A stretch of 64,000 nucleotides of DNA, from positions 62,001-126,000 of the forward strand of contig NZ_BAYB01000006.1 in assembly GCF_000685035.1 (NCBI RefSeq). The letters are read 5' to 3'. The DNA is from Paraburkholderia ferrariae NBRC 106233 (GTDB lineage: Bacteria; Pseudomonadota; Gammaproteobacteria; Burkholderiales; Burkholderiaceae). A program made the position numbers and the translations under genes. A model generated the notes under the pieces. It made no database searches. It was given only the letters and a program-made list of their open reading frames with translations, and had not been told where the DNA came from. Positions 29,130 to 39,032 of the stretch are shown piece after piece; position 1 is the stretch's first letter; each line of letters begins with the position of its first letter.

Positions 29130-29160
29130 CTGCACGGGCTGCCTGCCCGGCGCCGATGGC

Positions 29161-30060
29161 TTACCAGAGCTGCCACCACGACTTGCTGTCCTTGCCCGCG
29201 CGTGCGCGGCCCGTGATGTACGGGCTGTCCGGGAAGGTGGCGGCCAGCACGCGGCGGGTGTCGTCGGCGAGCTGCGGCTGGTCGAGCTTCTGGTACGACA
29301 GGACCATGATGTGCAACGCGTCTTCGATGGCCGGCGCGCTCTTGTACTCGGTGATCGCGAGCTGCGCGCGGTTGATCGCGGCCACATAGGCGCCGCGGCG
29401 GTAGTAGTAGTCGGCGGCGTGCACTTCGTGCGACGCCAGCGCGTTCACGATGTAGCGCATGCGCTGCGCGGCGTCCGGCGCGTACTTGCTCTGCGGATAC
29501 TTGTCCACCACGACCTTGAACGCGTCATAGGACTCGCGCAGCGACTTCGGGTCGCGCTCGCTCATGTCCTGACCCGAGAAGCGGCCAAAGAGGCCCAGGT
29601 CGTCGTTGAAGTGGATCATGCCCTTGAGGTAGTAGGCATAGGAGATGTCCGGGTGATCCGGGTGCAACTGGATGAAGCGGTCGATGGCCTGGTCGGCGGC
29701 GTCGTTCTCGCTGTCCTTCCAGTCGCAGTAGGCCACGTTGATCTGCGCCTGCTGGGCGAAGTGACCGAACGGGTCGCGGCCTTCGAGCGATTCGAAGTAC
29801 TTCGCGCACTTGCTCCAGTCACCGGCGGAGAGCGCGTCCTGGGCCTCCGTATATAATTTGTTGTTGTTCCACGTTGCCGTTTCGTCGGTCTTTTCCGGCA
29901 GGCCGTGGCAGCCCGCCACTACGGCGAGCGCGGCACCGCAGGCGGCGATGCGAATCACATTGCCGAGCTTGCCGAATATCGCCAGTGCGGGCGATTGCGC
30001 TTCCGTGTTCCGGGCCATCGCGTGTTGGGCCAGTTTCGTAATCGTGTTCAAGGCTCGCAT
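29161..30060 (-). CDS. bamD: outer membrane protein assembly factor BamD
   Basis: 299 residues. A signal peptide with lipobox VVAGC anchors it to the outer membrane. The mature protein is a string of TPR-like helical repeats beginning with [21 protein letters not shown] and including [11 protein letters not shown] and [15 protein letters not shown], hallmarks of BamD (ComL). It is an essential part of the BAM complex that folds beta-barrel proteins. I place the start at the ATG 30060 (MRALNTITK); 30018 is an alternative that still keeps the whole signal peptide. It is divergent from rluD, with only about 40 bp between the starts. Confidence 0.93.
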   Translation of the reverse strand: MRALNTITKLAQHAMARNTEAQSPALAIFGKLGNVIRIAACGAALAVVAGCHGLPEKTDETATWNNNKLYTEAQDALSAGDWSKCAKYFESLEGRDPFGHFAQQAQINVAYCDWKDSENDAADQAIDRFIQLHPDHPDISYAYYLKGMIHFNDDLGLFGRFSGQDMSERDPKSLRESYDAFKVVVDKYPQSKYAPDAAQRMRYIVNALASHEVHAADYYYRRGAYVAAINRAQLAITEYKSAPAIEDALHIMVLSYQKLDQPQLADDTRRVLAATFPDSPYITGRARAGKDSKSWWQLW

Positions 30061-30100
30061 TTTCCAGTTCAGCTTCAGGTCCCAGTTTGACCCAGACTCA

Positions 30101-31351
30101 ATGACCCGTTCAGTTCTTCCGGGAGGCGGCGCCCCCGGCGCCCAAAACAGCATCGACCATTATAGCCTGGGCGAAGTGCCCGATGACGCTGCGCCCGGCG
30201 AGGCGCTCGACGACGACCTCGGCGCGGACGCGCGCGCGCGCGGCGGCGAGGCGCCGCGGCGCGTCCAGGTGCCCGACGAGCTTGCCGGCGAGCGGCTCGA
30301 CAAGGTGCTCGCGAAAATCTTTCCCGAATTTTCGCGCAGCCGCCTGCAGGGCTGGATCGAGGCGCAGCGCGTGCGCGTGGACGGTGCGAGCGCCAAGGTG
30401 CGCCAGCCGGTGCCGCTCGGCGCCACGATCGAGCTCGTGCCCGATCTTTTGCCCGAGCAGCTTGCGTTTACGCCGGAACCCGTGCCGCTCGATGTCATTT
30501 ACGAAGACGAGGCGATCGTCGTCATCAACAAGCCTGCCGGGCTCGTCGTGCATCCGGCCGCGGGCAACTGGAGCGGCACGATCCTCAACGGCCTCCTGCA
30601 CCGCTACGGCGACGCGGCCGCGGGCCTGCCGCGCGCGGGCATCGTCCACCGGCTCGACAAGGAGACCTCGGGGCTGATGGTCGTCGCGCGCACGCTCGAG
30701 GCGCAGACCGATCTCGTGCGCCAGTTGCAGGCGCGCACGGTCAAGCGCCGCTATCTGGCGCTCGTGTGGGGCAACATGCCGGAAAAGGGCACCATCGACG
30801 CGCCGATCGGCCGCGATCCGCGCGAGCGCACCCGCATGGCCGTGGTGGCGGGCGCCTCGGGCAAGCCCGCGCGCACGCATTTCCGGCGAGTCGATTCGAC
30901 GCTCTGGCACGGCCAGCCCGTGAGCGCGATCCATTGCGACCTGGAAACGGGGCGCACGCATCAGATCCGCGTGCACTGCGCGCATATCCGTCATCCGTTG
31001 CTGGGCGACCCCGTGTACGGCCACGCGCGCGGCAAGCGTTCGGTTGCCGCGCTGCCGGACGGCTTCGCGCGCCAGGCGCTGCACGCCTGGCGGCTTGGCC
31101 TGATTCATCCGGTGACGGGCCGCGCGATGCAGTGGCGCGCCGAGGTGCCCGACGACATGGATGCGCTGATCGCGGCGCTCGGTTTCGGCTCGGAAGAGGA
31201 GGACGAATACGGCTTCGACGACGAGGTCTTCGACAGCGCCTACACGGACGAAGGTTTCGTCATCGGCAGCGACGAAGAGAACGATGAGAACGAAGACGAC
31301 ACAGAAGACGACGCAGAAGACGATAGCGACAGCGAGGACCACCGCGCATGA
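30101..31351 (+). CDS. rluD: 23S rRNA pseudouridine synthase RluD with acidic C-terminal tail
   Basis: 416 residues; Escherichia coli RluD has about 326. After an acidic leader of about 50 residues come an S4 domain ([33 protein letters not shown]) and the catalytic domain with [11 protein letters not shown] and the active-site motif [14 protein letters not shown]. The family isomerises U1911, U1915 and U1917 in helix 69 of 23S rRNA. The last 50-60 residues are almost entirely Asp, Glu and Ser/Asn. The stop overlaps the pgeF start (ATGA). The bamD/rluD divergent pair and the following pgeF are a conserved order. Confidence 0.94.
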   Translation: MTRSVLPGGGAPGAQNSIDHYSLGEVPDDAAPGEALDDDLGADARARGGEAPRRVQVPDELAGERLDKVLAKIFPEFSRSRLQGWIEAQRVRVDGASAKVRQPVPLGATIELVPDLLPEQLAFTPEPVPLDVIYEDEAIVVINKPAGLVVHPAAGNWSGTILNGLLHRYGDAAAGLPRAGIVHRLDKETSGLMVVARTLEAQTDLVRQLQARTVKRRYLALVWGNMPEKGTIDAPIGRDPRERTRMAVVAGASGKPARTHFRRVDSTLWHGQPVSAIHCDLETGRTHQIRVHCAHIRHPLLGDPVYGHARGKRSVAALPDGFARQALHAWRLGLIHPVTGRAMQWRAEVPDDMDALIAALGFGSEEEDEYGFDDEVFDSAYTDEGFVIGSDEENDENEDDTEDDAEDDSDSEDHRA

Positions 31352-32217
31352 GCACCACCGTTGAACTGACTTCTGCCGATCTGCTGCATCCCGACTGGCA
31401 GGCACCCGCGAAGGTCCGCGCCATCGTGACGACGCGCAATGGCGGCGTGAGCGCGCCGCCGTTCGGCCGCTGGCAGGCCGGGAGCGAGGGTGATGCAGAT
31501 GGCGAGGGGCGCGACCTGCCGGACGGGCTGAATCTCGGCCGGCTTTCCGGCGACGAACTCGACGACGTCGAAGCGAACCGGGCGCGGCTGCTCGCGTATG
31601 CGGGCGTGCCGGCGGCGTGGCTCAAGCAGGTCCACGGGGCCGGCGTGGTCGAGGCCGGCGCGGCGCTCGCCGCGGCCCGCGCGGGCGAGCCGCTCGCGGC
31701 CGACGCGAGCGTAACCGATCGCCCCGGCATTGCCTGCACGGTGATGGTGGCCGACTGCATGCCCGTGCTGCTCTGCGACGACGCGGGCCGCGCCGTGGGC
31801 GCCGCCCATGCGGGCTGGCGCGGCCTGGCAGCCGGCGTGATCGAGCGCACGGCCGCGCGCGTGGCGGCACTGGCGGCCTGCGCGACGCAGGACCTGCATG
31901 CTTACCTCGGTCCGGCGATCGGGCCCGCGGCCTTCGAAGTGGGGGCAGACGTGCGTGACGCCTTCATGAACCACGCGGCGCATGTCGGCGAGGCACAACG
32001 CGAGGCGACGGCCGCGGCGTTCGTCGCGCGGCCCGAGGCGGCCGGCAAGTACCTCGCCGATCTGGGCGCACTGGCGCGCTTGCGGCTCGCGGCACTCGGC
32101 GTCACGCGCATCAGCGGCGGCGACCAGTGCACCTACACGCAACGCGAGCAGTTCTATTCCTACCGGCGCGATCACGTGACCGGCCGCATGGCCGCGCTCG
32201 TCTGGCTCGAATCCTGA
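31348..32217 (+). CDS. pgeF: YfiH-type purine nucleoside phosphorylase/laccase-domain protein
   Basis: 289 residues of the DUF152 family. The metal and active-site signatures are present: [26 protein letters not shown] and [15 protein letters not shown], giving the His, Cys, His set. Family members have been assigned adenosine-processing activity and, in Escherichia coli, editing of peptidoglycan precursors. Translation is coupled to rluD through an ATGA overlap, the usual context. A long 391-bp intergenic region with the phaC promoter follows. Confidence 0.9.
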   Translation: MSTTVELTSADLLHPDWQAPAKVRAIVTTRNGGVSAPPFGRWQAGSEGDADGEGRDLPDGLNLGRLSGDELDDVEANRARLLAYAGVPAAWLKQVHGAGVVEAGAALAAARAGEPLAADASVTDRPGIACTVMVADCMPVLLCDDAGRAVGAAHAGWRGLAAGVIERTAARVAALAACATQDLHAYLGPAIGPAAFEVGADVRDAFMNHAAHVGEAQREATAAAFVARPEAAGKYLADLGALARLRLAALGVTRISGGDQCTYTQREQFYSYRRDHVTGRMAALVWLES

Positions 32218-32608
32218 CATCGTTCGACGAGGGTATTTCCGCTGCATTCCCCGGCGCTTTTGCTGCGACGCATCAAGCGCCGGGAAACGCCGTGCGCGAA
32301 CGAATGCCGATGGCGTGACAGGCCGCCGCATTGCATTGCAACCGCTTGGCGCCACGGCGCTTTTTAACGCATTGCGCGGCGCGCTGCTGTTTATGCGATG
32401 CTTGGGCGATAACTCACATCGGGAAAACGATAATAAAAAATTTATCGCAGTGCGGCAAAATCGGGCACAAGCATTGACACGCTTCGCAGTGGGGAGCAAG
32501 AATGTCCTTCACCTACGGGACAGGACGTGACGAGGCGCAACGAGCGCCGCGTCTGCGTACCACCTGCCTCTCAACCAGTCCTTCGGGGCATATCGGTCAA
32601 AAGCAGGC
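32218..32608 (+). other. phaC upstream region
   Basis: 391 bp without a gene. It holds a GC-poor stretch at about 32424-32441 and TGC-rich short repeats around 32328-32342 (GCATTGCATTGCAA) that resemble the kind of site bound by PhaR regulators, plus the phaC promoter at 32474-32503. Confidence 0.6.
32474..32503 (+). promoter_or_regulatory. sigma-70 promoter of the pha operon
   Basis: Perfect -35 TTGACA, 18-nt spacer, -10 AAGAAT. From memory, the mapped phaC promoter of Cupriavidus necator has the same layout (TTGACA, 18 nt, AACAAT), so the match is likely functional. It leaves a leader of about 100 nt before phaC. Confidence 0.75.
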
Positions 32609-34543
32609 ATGACGGCATCTGAACGTTCCACGAATTCCCCGGGCACGGGCGCTTCAACTAGCGGTGCGCAGCAATTCACTCCGGATGCCGCCGGAATGCA
32701 GCAGATATTCGACGCGTGGACCCAGGCCTGGCGCAATGCCATGAATGCTGCGCAGCAAGCCCAGCAAGGGGCGTCGCGGCAAGCGCCGTTTCCGAACCCC
32801 TGGTGGCCGCAGGCGGGTGCCGCTGTCAACGGCGCAGGGGCGCCTGGTGGCCTTGGCGGTCTCGGTGGCCTCAGTGGCCTGACCGGCGCCTTTGGCGCTC
32901 CCGGCGGCATGGCATCGCCCTTCGAGGCATTCCGCCTGCCGGCGGCTTCGATCGAGCCCTCACGTCTGCAGCAACTTCAGGCCGACTATTCGCGCGAGGC
33001 CCTCGACTTGCTGCGCCAGGCGTCGGACACCGCGCCGCAGGCGCCCGAACTGAAGGACCGCCGTTTCAGCTCGGACGCATGGAAGGCCACGCCGGCCTAT
33101 GCGTTCACGGCCGCGTGGTATCTGCTCAACGCGCGCTACCTGCACGAGCTTGCCGACGCGATCAACGCCGATCCGAAAACCCGCGAGCGCATTCGCTTCG
33201 CCGTGCAGCAATGGACGGCGGCGGCTTCGCCGAGCAATTTCCTCGCGCTCAATCCCGACGCCCAGAACACCTTGCTCGAAACGCACGGCGAAAGCCTGCG
33301 CCAGGGCGTGATGAACCTCTTGGGCGACCTCACGCGCGGCAAGATCTCGCAGACCGACGAGTCGCGCTTCGTGGTGGGCCGCAATCTGGCGACGACCGAA
33401 GGCTCGGTCGTGTTCGAGAACGAACTGCTCCAGCTTATCCAGTACAAGCCGCGCACGGCGAGCGTGCGCGAGCGGCCGCTGCTGATCGTGCCGCCCTGCA
33501 TCAACAAGTTCTACATCCTCGACCTGCAGCCCGAGAATTCGCTCGTCGCGTATGCGCTCGAACAGGGCCAGCAGGTGTTCCTCGTGTCCTGGCACAACGG
33601 CGACGCATCGATCGTCGACAAGACGTGGGACGACTACATCGAAGACGGCGTGCTCAAGGCCATCGATGTCGTGCGCAGCATCAGCGGCCGCGAGCAGATC
33701 AACACGCTCGGCTTTTGCATCGGCGGCACGATGCTGGCCACGGCGCTCGCCGTCGCCGCGTCGCGCGGCGAGCATCCGGCGGCGTCGATGACGCTGCTCA
33801 CTGCGATGCTCGACTTCTCGGATACGGGCGTGCTCGACGTGTTCGTGGACGAGGCGCACGTGCAGATGCGCGAGCAGACCATCGGCGGGAAGAACGGCAC
33901 GAAGCCCGGCCTCATGCACGGCGTGGAGTTCGCCAATACGTTCTCGTTCCTGCGCCCGAACGATCTGGTCTGGAATTACGTCGTCGACAACTATCTCAAG
34001 GGCCGCACGCCGGCGCCGTTCGACCTGCTGTTCTGGAACAGCGATTCGACGAGCTTTCCGGGGCCGGCCTACACGTGGTATCTGCGCAATACCTACCTCG
34101 AGAACAAGCTGCGCGAGCCCGGCGCGCTTACGGTGTGCGGCGAGGAGGTGGATCTTTCGCGCATCGACGTGCCGACCTTCATTTACGGTTCGCGCGAGGA
34201 TCACATCGTGCCGTGGCGCACGGCGTACGCTTCGGTGCCGCTGCTCTCGGGGCCGCTGCGCTTCGTGCTGGGCGCGTCGGGGCATATCGCCGGGGTGATC
34301 AACCCGGCTTCGAAGAACAAGCGCAGTTTCTGGAGCATCGAAACCGATGCGAAGCACCTGCCGGCCGACGCGGAAGAATGGTTTGGGCAGGCGCAGGAAA
34401 AGCCCGGCAGCTGGTGGCCGACGTGGGCCGAATGGCTCGATCAGTATGGCGGCAAGAAGGTCAAGCCGCGAGCGCAGGCCGGATCGGCGGAATTTCCGGA
34501 GATCGAACCGGCGCCGGGACGTTACGTGCAGCAGCGCGATTAA
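32609..34543 (+). CDS. phaC: class I poly(3-hydroxybutyrate) polymerase PhaC
   Basis: 644 residues; class I synthases are near 590. The alpha/beta hydrolase core has the synthase box GFCIGGTML with the nucleophile Cys370, the aspartate in YGSREDHIVPW and the histidine in GASGHIAG. It joins (R)-3-hydroxybutyryl-CoA units into PHB on granule surfaces. The N-terminus is longer than usual and carries a Gly/Leu run (GGLGGLGGLSGL, residues 80-91). The ATG at 32609 has only a weak ribosome site. It heads phaC-phaA-phaB-phaR. Confidence 0.96.
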   Translation: MTASERSTNSPGTGASTSGAQQFTPDAAGMQQIFDAWTQAWRNAMNAAQQAQQGASRQAPFPNPWWPQAGAAVNGAGAPGGLGGLGGLSGLTGAFGAPGGMASPFEAFRLPAASIEPSRLQQLQADYSREALDLLRQASDTAPQAPELKDRRFSSDAWKATPAYAFTAAWYLLNARYLHELADAINADPKTRERIRFAVQQWTAAASPSNFLALNPDAQNTLLETHGESLRQGVMNLLGDLTRGKISQTDESRFVVGRNLATTEGSVVFENELLQLIQYKPRTASVRERPLLIVPPCINKFYILDLQPENSLVAYALEQGQQVFLVSWHNGDASIVDKTWDDYIEDGVLKAIDVVRSISGREQINTLGFCIGGTMLATALAVAASRGEHPAASMTLLTAMLDFSDTGVLDVFVDEAHVQMREQTIGGKNGTKPGLMHGVEFANTFSFLRPNDLVWNYVVDNYLKGRTPAPFDLLFWNSDSTSFPGPAYTWYLRNTYLENKLREPGALTVCGEEVDLSRIDVPTFIYGSREDHIVPWRTAYASVPLLSGPLRFVLGASGHIAGVINPASKNKRSFWSIETDAKHLPADAEEWFGQAQEKPGSWWPTWAEWLDQYGGKKVKPRAQAGSAEFPEIEPAPGRYVQQRD

Positions 34544-34624
34544 AAGCGCACCGCTGCGGGAATGGGTTTTTAACTTGACGGGTCGGCGTCTCTCGCGACG
34601 TTCTACCGGCCGGAGGAACTGGAA

Positions 34625-35806
34625 ATGACTGACATTGTGATCGTATCGGCCGCACGCACGGCAGTGGGCAAATTCGGCGGCTCGCTCGCGAAGATCCCGG
34701 CTCCCGAACTGGGCGCGGTGGTCATCAAGGAAGCGCTGGCGCGCGCGGGCATCAAGCCCGAGCAGGTGAGCGAAGTGATCATGGGTCAGGTGCTGACGGC
34801 CGGCTCGGGCCAGAACGTGGCGCGCCAGGCGGCGATCAAGGCCGGCTTGCCCGCTTCGGTTCCCGCCATGACGATCAACAAGGTGTGCGGCTCGGGCCTG
34901 AAGGCCGTGATGCTCGCGGCGAACGCGATCATCGCGGGCGACGCCGAGATCGTCGTGGCCGGCGGCCAGGAGAACATGAGCGCGGCGCCGCACGTGCTGC
35001 CGGGTTCGCGCGACGGCTTCCGCATGGGCGACGCGAAGCTCGTCGACACCATGATCGTGGACGGCCTGTGGGACGTGTACAACCAGTACCACATGGGCGT
35101 GACGGCGGAAAACGTCGCGAAGGAATTCGGCATCACGCGTGAAGAGCAGGACGCGTTCGCCGCGCTCTCGCAGAACAAGGCGGAAGCGGCGCAGAAGGCC
35201 GGCCGCTTCGACGACGAAATCGTGCCGGTCGCGATTCCGCAGAGGAAGGGCGAGCCGCTCCAGTTCAAGACCGACGAGTTCGTGCGCCACGGCGTGACGG
35301 CCGAATCGCTCGCGAGCCTGAAGCCGGCGTTCAACAAGGAAGGCACGGTGACGGCGGCGAACGCCTCGGGCCTGAACGACGGCGCGGCCGCGGTGGTCGT
35401 GATGTCGGCGAAGAAGGCCGAGGAACTGGGCCTCAAGCCGCTCGCACGCATCAAGGCGTACTCGAACGCGGGTCTCGATCCGAAGATCATGGGCATGGGC
35501 CCGGTGCCGGCGTCGAAGCGCTGCCTCGAACGCGCGGGCTGGACGCCGCAGGACCTCGATCTCATGGAGATCAACGAAGCCTTCGCGGCGCAGGCGCTCG
35601 CCGTGAACAAGCAGATGGGCTGGGACACGTCGAAGATCAACGTGAACGGCGGCGCGATCGCCATCGGCCACCCGATCGGCGCGTCGGGTTGCCGCGTGCT
35701 CGTCACGCTGCTGTACGAGATGCAAAAGCGCGACGCGAAGAAGGGCCTCGCCTCGCTGTGCATCGGCGGCGGCATGGGCGTGGCGCTCGCGGTCGAGCGC
35801 GCCTGA
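34625..35806 (+). CDS. phaA: acetyl-CoA acetyltransferase (biosynthetic thiolase)
   Basis: 393 residues, identical in length to Cupriavidus PhaA. Nucleophile Cys88 ([11 protein letters not shown]), the NEAFAAQ segment, GHPIGASG histidine and the second catalytic cysteine in CIGGGMGVA are all present. It condenses two acetyl-CoA into acetoacetyl-CoA for PHB synthesis. GGAGG lies 8 nt before the ATG. The gene starts 81 nt after phaC. Confidence 0.96.
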   Translation: MTDIVIVSAARTAVGKFGGSLAKIPAPELGAVVIKEALARAGIKPEQVSEVIMGQVLTAGSGQNVARQAAIKAGLPASVPAMTINKVCGSGLKAVMLAANAIIAGDAEIVVAGGQENMSAAPHVLPGSRDGFRMGDAKLVDTMIVDGLWDVYNQYHMGVTAENVAKEFGITREEQDAFAALSQNKAEAAQKAGRFDDEIVPVAIPQRKGEPLQFKTDEFVRHGVTAESLASLKPAFNKEGTVTAANASGLNDGAAAVVVMSAKKAEELGLKPLARIKAYSNAGLDPKIMGMGPVPASKRCLERAGWTPQDLDLMEINEAFAAQALAVNKQMGWDTSKINVNGGAIAIGHPIGASGCRVLVTLLYEMQKRDAKKGLASLCIGGGMGVALAVERA

Positions 35807-35980
35807 GGCAGCGAACGAAGCGGGGCGCCCCGGGGCGTTGCAGGGCGGCCTGCTTCGGTGCCGCGCGCCGCATGACGGGCGCGGGCGGCACCGGTCCCGT
35901 GCGCGAGCGCCGGGACAGAGGAAAGGGCGAGGCCGGGGCCGTCGTTGGGCGTCCCGGAAAACGATAATGGAGTTGGGTTT

Positions 35981-36721
35981 ATGTCACAGCGTATTGCGTA
36001 TGTAACGGGCGGCATGGGGGGCATCGGCACCGGAATTTGCCAGCGCCTCGCGAAGCAGGGCTTCATCGTGGTAGCCGGCTGCGGCCCGAACTCGCCGCGC
36101 CGTGTCAAATGGCTGGAAGATCAGAAGGCGCTCGGTTTCGACTTCGTGGCCTCGGAAGGCAACGTCGGCGACTGGGATTCGACGCGTCAGGCGTTCAACA
36201 AGGTCAAGGCCGAAGTGGGCGAGGTCGAAGTGCTCGTCAATAACGCGGGCATTACGCGCGACGTGGTGTTTCGCAAGATGACGCGCGAAGACTGGACCGC
36301 GGTGATCGACACGAACCTCACGAGCCTCTTCAACGTGACGAAGCAGGTGATCGACGGCATGGTGGAGCGCGGCTGGGGCCGCATCATCAACATCTCGTCG
36401 GTGAATGGACAGAAAGGCCAGTTCGGGCAGACCAACTACTCGACGGCCAAGGCAGGCATCCACGGCTTCACGATGGCGCTCGCGCAGGAAGTGGCCACCA
36501 AGGGCGTGACGGTCAACACCGTCTCGCCGGGCTACATCGGCACCGACATGGTGAAGTCGATCCGCCCGGACGTACTGGAGAAGATCGTGGCGACCATTCC
36601 CGTGCGGCGCCTTGGCGCCCCCGAGGAAATCGCCTCGATCGTCGCATGGCTCGCCTCCGACGAATCGGGCTTTGCAACCGGTGCGGACTTCTCGCTGAAC
36701 GGCGGGTTGCACATGGGCTGA
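35981..36721 (+). CDS. phaB: acetoacetyl-CoA reductase
   Basis: 246 residues, a short-chain dehydrogenase with the cofactor motif TGGMGGIG, NNAG at 87-90, and catalytic Ser140, Tyr153 and Lys157 (NISSVNGQKGQFGQTNYSTAK). The QFGQTNYS context is typical of PhaB. It makes (R)-3-hydroxybutyryl-CoA with NADPH. The ATG at 35981 gives MSQRIAYVTGG; twelve extra in-frame codons upstream are rejected. A 174-bp GC-rich gap separates it from phaA. Confidence 0.96.
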   Translation: MSQRIAYVTGGMGGIGTGICQRLAKQGFIVVAGCGPNSPRRVKWLEDQKALGFDFVASEGNVGDWDSTRQAFNKVKAEVGEVEVLVNNAGITRDVVFRKMTREDWTAVIDTNLTSLFNVTKQVIDGMVERGWGRIINISSVNGQKGQFGQTNYSTAKAGIHGFTMALAQEVATKGVTVNTVSPGYIGTDMVKSIRPDVLEKIVATIPVRRLGAPEEIASIVAWLASDESGFATGADFSLNGGLHMG

Positions 36722-36729
36722 TCCGGCGC

Positions 36730-36760
36730 GCCGCGCGCCTTGCCTTCGGGCGTGCGCGGC
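36730..36760. other. GC-rich imperfect hairpin between phaB and phaR
   Basis: GCCGCGCGCC and GGCGTGCGCGGC can pair with a small bulge. No T-run follows. It could stabilise the phaAB mRNA 3' end or act as a weak attenuator; the role is unknown. Confidence 0.35.
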
Positions 36761-36865
36761 ACCGCAGGGATCCACACGGACCGCGCGCCTCGCTGCACAC
36801 CGGGGCAGGCGCCGCATCCGGGCTAGACCGGCGCGCAGGCGCGGCCGGGCGAACAAGGGCGACAT

Positions 36866-37450
36866 ATGACGACTACAAAGAAAACCGCCGAACGACTGAT
36901 CAAGAAATATCCGAACCGTCGGCTGTACGACACGGAGACGAGCACCTACATCACGTTGACCGATGTGAAGCAACTCGTGCTCGATCAGGAGGAGTTCAAG
37001 GTCATCGACGCGAAGACCAACGAGGATCTGACGCGCAGCATCCTGCTGCAGATCATCCTGGAAGAGGAGAGCGGCGGGCTGCCGATGTTCTCCTCGTCGA
37101 TGCTGTCGCAGATCATTCGTTTCTACGGCCATGCGATGCAGGGGATGATGGGGACCTACCTGGAGAAGAACATCCAGGCGTTCATCGACATCCAGAACAA
37201 GCTCGCGGACCAGTCGAAGAACCTCTACGAAGGCAACGCGATGAACCCCGAGGTCTGGTCGCAGTTCATGAACATGCAGGCGCCCATGATGCAGGGCATG
37301 ATGACCAGCTACATCGAGCAGTCGAAGAACATGTTCGTCCAGATGCAGGAGCAGATGCAGAACCAGGCGAAGTCGATGTTCAGCAGCTTCCCGTTCAAAC
37401 CTGCCGCTCCCGCGCAGGGCACGCCCGAGAGCGAAGACGAGAAGAAGTGA
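36866..37450 (+). CDS. phaR: polyhydroxyalkanoate synthesis repressor PhaR
   Basis: 194 residues. The N-terminal DNA-binding PHB/PHA accumulation regulator domain reads RLIKKYPNRRLYDTETSTYITLTDVKQLVLDQEEFKVIDAKTNEDLTRSILLQII, followed by helices rich in Met and Gln that are thought to bind PHB. PhaR represses phasin genes and itself until PHB granules titrate it. A phasin gene is not in the window. Its end is followed by the rimO promoter region. Confidence 0.95.
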   Translation: MTTTKKTAERLIKKYPNRRLYDTETSTYITLTDVKQLVLDQEEFKVIDAKTNEDLTRSILLQIILEEESGGLPMFSSSMLSQIIRFYGHAMQGMMGTYLEKNIQAFIDIQNKLADQSKNLYEGNAMNPEVWSQFMNMQAPMMQGMMTSYIEQSKNMFVQMQEQMQNQAKSMFSSFPFKPAAPAQGTPESEDEKK

Positions 37451-37566
37451 GCGGGGCGAACGCGGCGGGGTAGCGGCGGCGCGCTCAGCGCACTTGCTCG
37501 TGCGCGCGCCCCCGCGCGCGGCCGCCGGCCCGGCATGCAGGAATGCCGCTCCCGATGACATCCGGG

Positions 37567-37572
37567 TAAAAT
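37567..37572 (+). promoter_or_regulatory. candidate -10 element for rimO
   Basis: GGGTAAAAT provides a TAAAAT box about 64 nt before the rimO GTG, but no convincing -35 is present. Confidence 0.35.
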
Positions 37573-37635
37573 GGTGGATTGGCTCGATCTCGCGCGGCGC
37601 ACTGGCCGCCGGGCGCCCCACATCCGGACGTACAC

Positions 37636-39027
37636 GTGAAAAACCCAGTTGAATCAACGACCTCCCGCACTCCTGCTCCGCGTGTGGGGATGGTTTCCCT
37701 CGGCTGCCCGAAGGCGCTTGTCGACTCCGAGCAGATCATCACGCAGCTGCGCGCCGAGGGTTACGAAATCTCCGGCACCTATGACGGCGCCGATCTGGTC
37801 GTGGTCAACACTTGCGGTTTCATCGACGAGGCGGTGCAGGAAAGCCTCGACGCCATCGGCGAAGCGCTGAGCGAGAACGGCAAGGTGATCGTCACGGGTT
37901 GTCTCGGCGCGAAGCAGAGCGCGAGCGGCTCGAATCTCATCGAGGAAGTCCATCCCAAGGTGCTGGCCGTGACCGGCCCGCACGCGGTGGGCGAAGTCAT
38001 GCAGGTGGTTCACACGCATCTGCCCAAGCCGCACGATCCGTTCGTCGATCTCGTGCCGCCCGCGGGCGTGAAGCTCACGCCGCGCCACTATGCGTACCTG
38101 AAGATATCCGAAGGCTGCAACCACCGCTGCACGTTCTGCATCATCCCGTCGATGCGCGGCGATCTCGTTTCGCGTCCGGTTGCGGAAGTGATGCTCGAGG
38201 CCGAAAACCTCTTCAAGTCGGGCGTCAAGGAACTGCTCGTCATCTCGCAGGACACGAGCGCCTATGGCGTGGACGTGAAGTACCGCACCGGCTTCTGGAA
38301 CGGCCGTCCGCTCAAGACCCGCATGAACGATCTCGTCGGCGCGCTGGGCGAGCTGGCCGCGCAGTATGGCGCCTGGGTGCGCCTGCATTACGTCTATCCG
38401 TATCCGAGCGTGGACGAAGTCATTCCGCTCATGGCCGAAGGCCCGTTCAAGGGTCACGTGCTGCCGTATCTCGACGTGCCGTTCCAGCACGCGCATCCCG
38501 AAGTGCTCAAGCGCATGAAGCGCCCCGCGAACGCGGAGAAGGTGCTCGAGCGCGTGCAGGCCTGGCGCGCGATGTGCCCGGACCTCACGATCCGCAGCAC
38601 GTTCATCGCGGGCTTTCCGGGCGAGACGGAAGCGCAGTTCGAAACCCTGCTCGACTTCATCCGCGAGGCGGAGCTCGACCGCGTGGGCTGTTTCGCCTAT
38701 TCGCCCGTGGAAGGCGCGAGCGCCAACGAACTCGACGGCGCGTTGCCCGACGAAGTGCGCGAGGAGCGCCGCGCGCGCTTCATGGAAGTGGCCGAGGCCG
38801 TGTCCGCGAAGCGCATCCAGCGCAAGGTCGGCAAGACGCTCAAGGTGCTGATCGACGAGATCAATGTCGATGGCGGCATTGGCCGCACCGCCGCCGACGC
38901 GCCCGAGATCGACGGCGTGGTCTACGTCGCGCCGGCCACCAAGGCGTCGAAACGCTACAAGGTCGGCGACTTCGTCTCGGTGAAGATCACCGGCGCGGAC
39001 GGGCACGATCTCTGGGGCGAGGTCTGA
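37636..39027 (+). CDS. rimO: ribosomal protein S12 methylthiotransferase RimO
   Basis: 463 residues from a GTG ([10 protein letters not shown]). The three domains are clear: the MTTase N-terminal domain with Cys24, Cys60 and Cys89, the radical SAM domain with CNHRCTFC (161, 165, 168), and a C-terminal TRAM domain ([10 protein letters not shown]). It adds a methylthio group to Asp89 of ribosomal protein S12. The GTG start is inferred because conserved sequence begins about 15 residues after it; the longer frame from 37579 overlaps the promoter region. Confidence 0.95.
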   Translation: MKNPVESTTSRTPAPRVGMVSLGCPKALVDSEQIITQLRAEGYEISGTYDGADLVVVNTCGFIDEAVQESLDAIGEALSENGKVIVTGCLGAKQSASGSNLIEEVHPKVLAVTGPHAVGEVMQVVHTHLPKPHDPFVDLVPPAGVKLTPRHYAYLKISEGCNHRCTFCIIPSMRGDLVSRPVAEVMLEAENLFKSGVKELLVISQDTSAYGVDVKYRTGFWNGRPLKTRMNDLVGALGELAAQYGAWVRLHYVYPYPSVDEVIPLMAEGPFKGHVLPYLDVPFQHAHPEVLKRMKRPANAEKVLERVQAWRAMCPDLTIRSTFIAGFPGETEAQFETLLDFIREAELDRVGCFAYSPVEGASANELDGALPDEVREERRARFMEVAEAVSAKRIQRKVGKTLKVLIDEINVDGGIGRTAADAPEIDGVVYVAPATKASKRYKVGDFVSVKITGADGHDLWGEV

Positions 39028-39032
39028 GCCGC

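Noticed and set aside
32960..35725. A 921-codon open frame on the minus strand opposite phaC and phaA
   Set aside because: It is a shadow of GC-rich codon use: very rich in Arg, His and Ala, with no domain motifs, and it lies opposite two certain genes.
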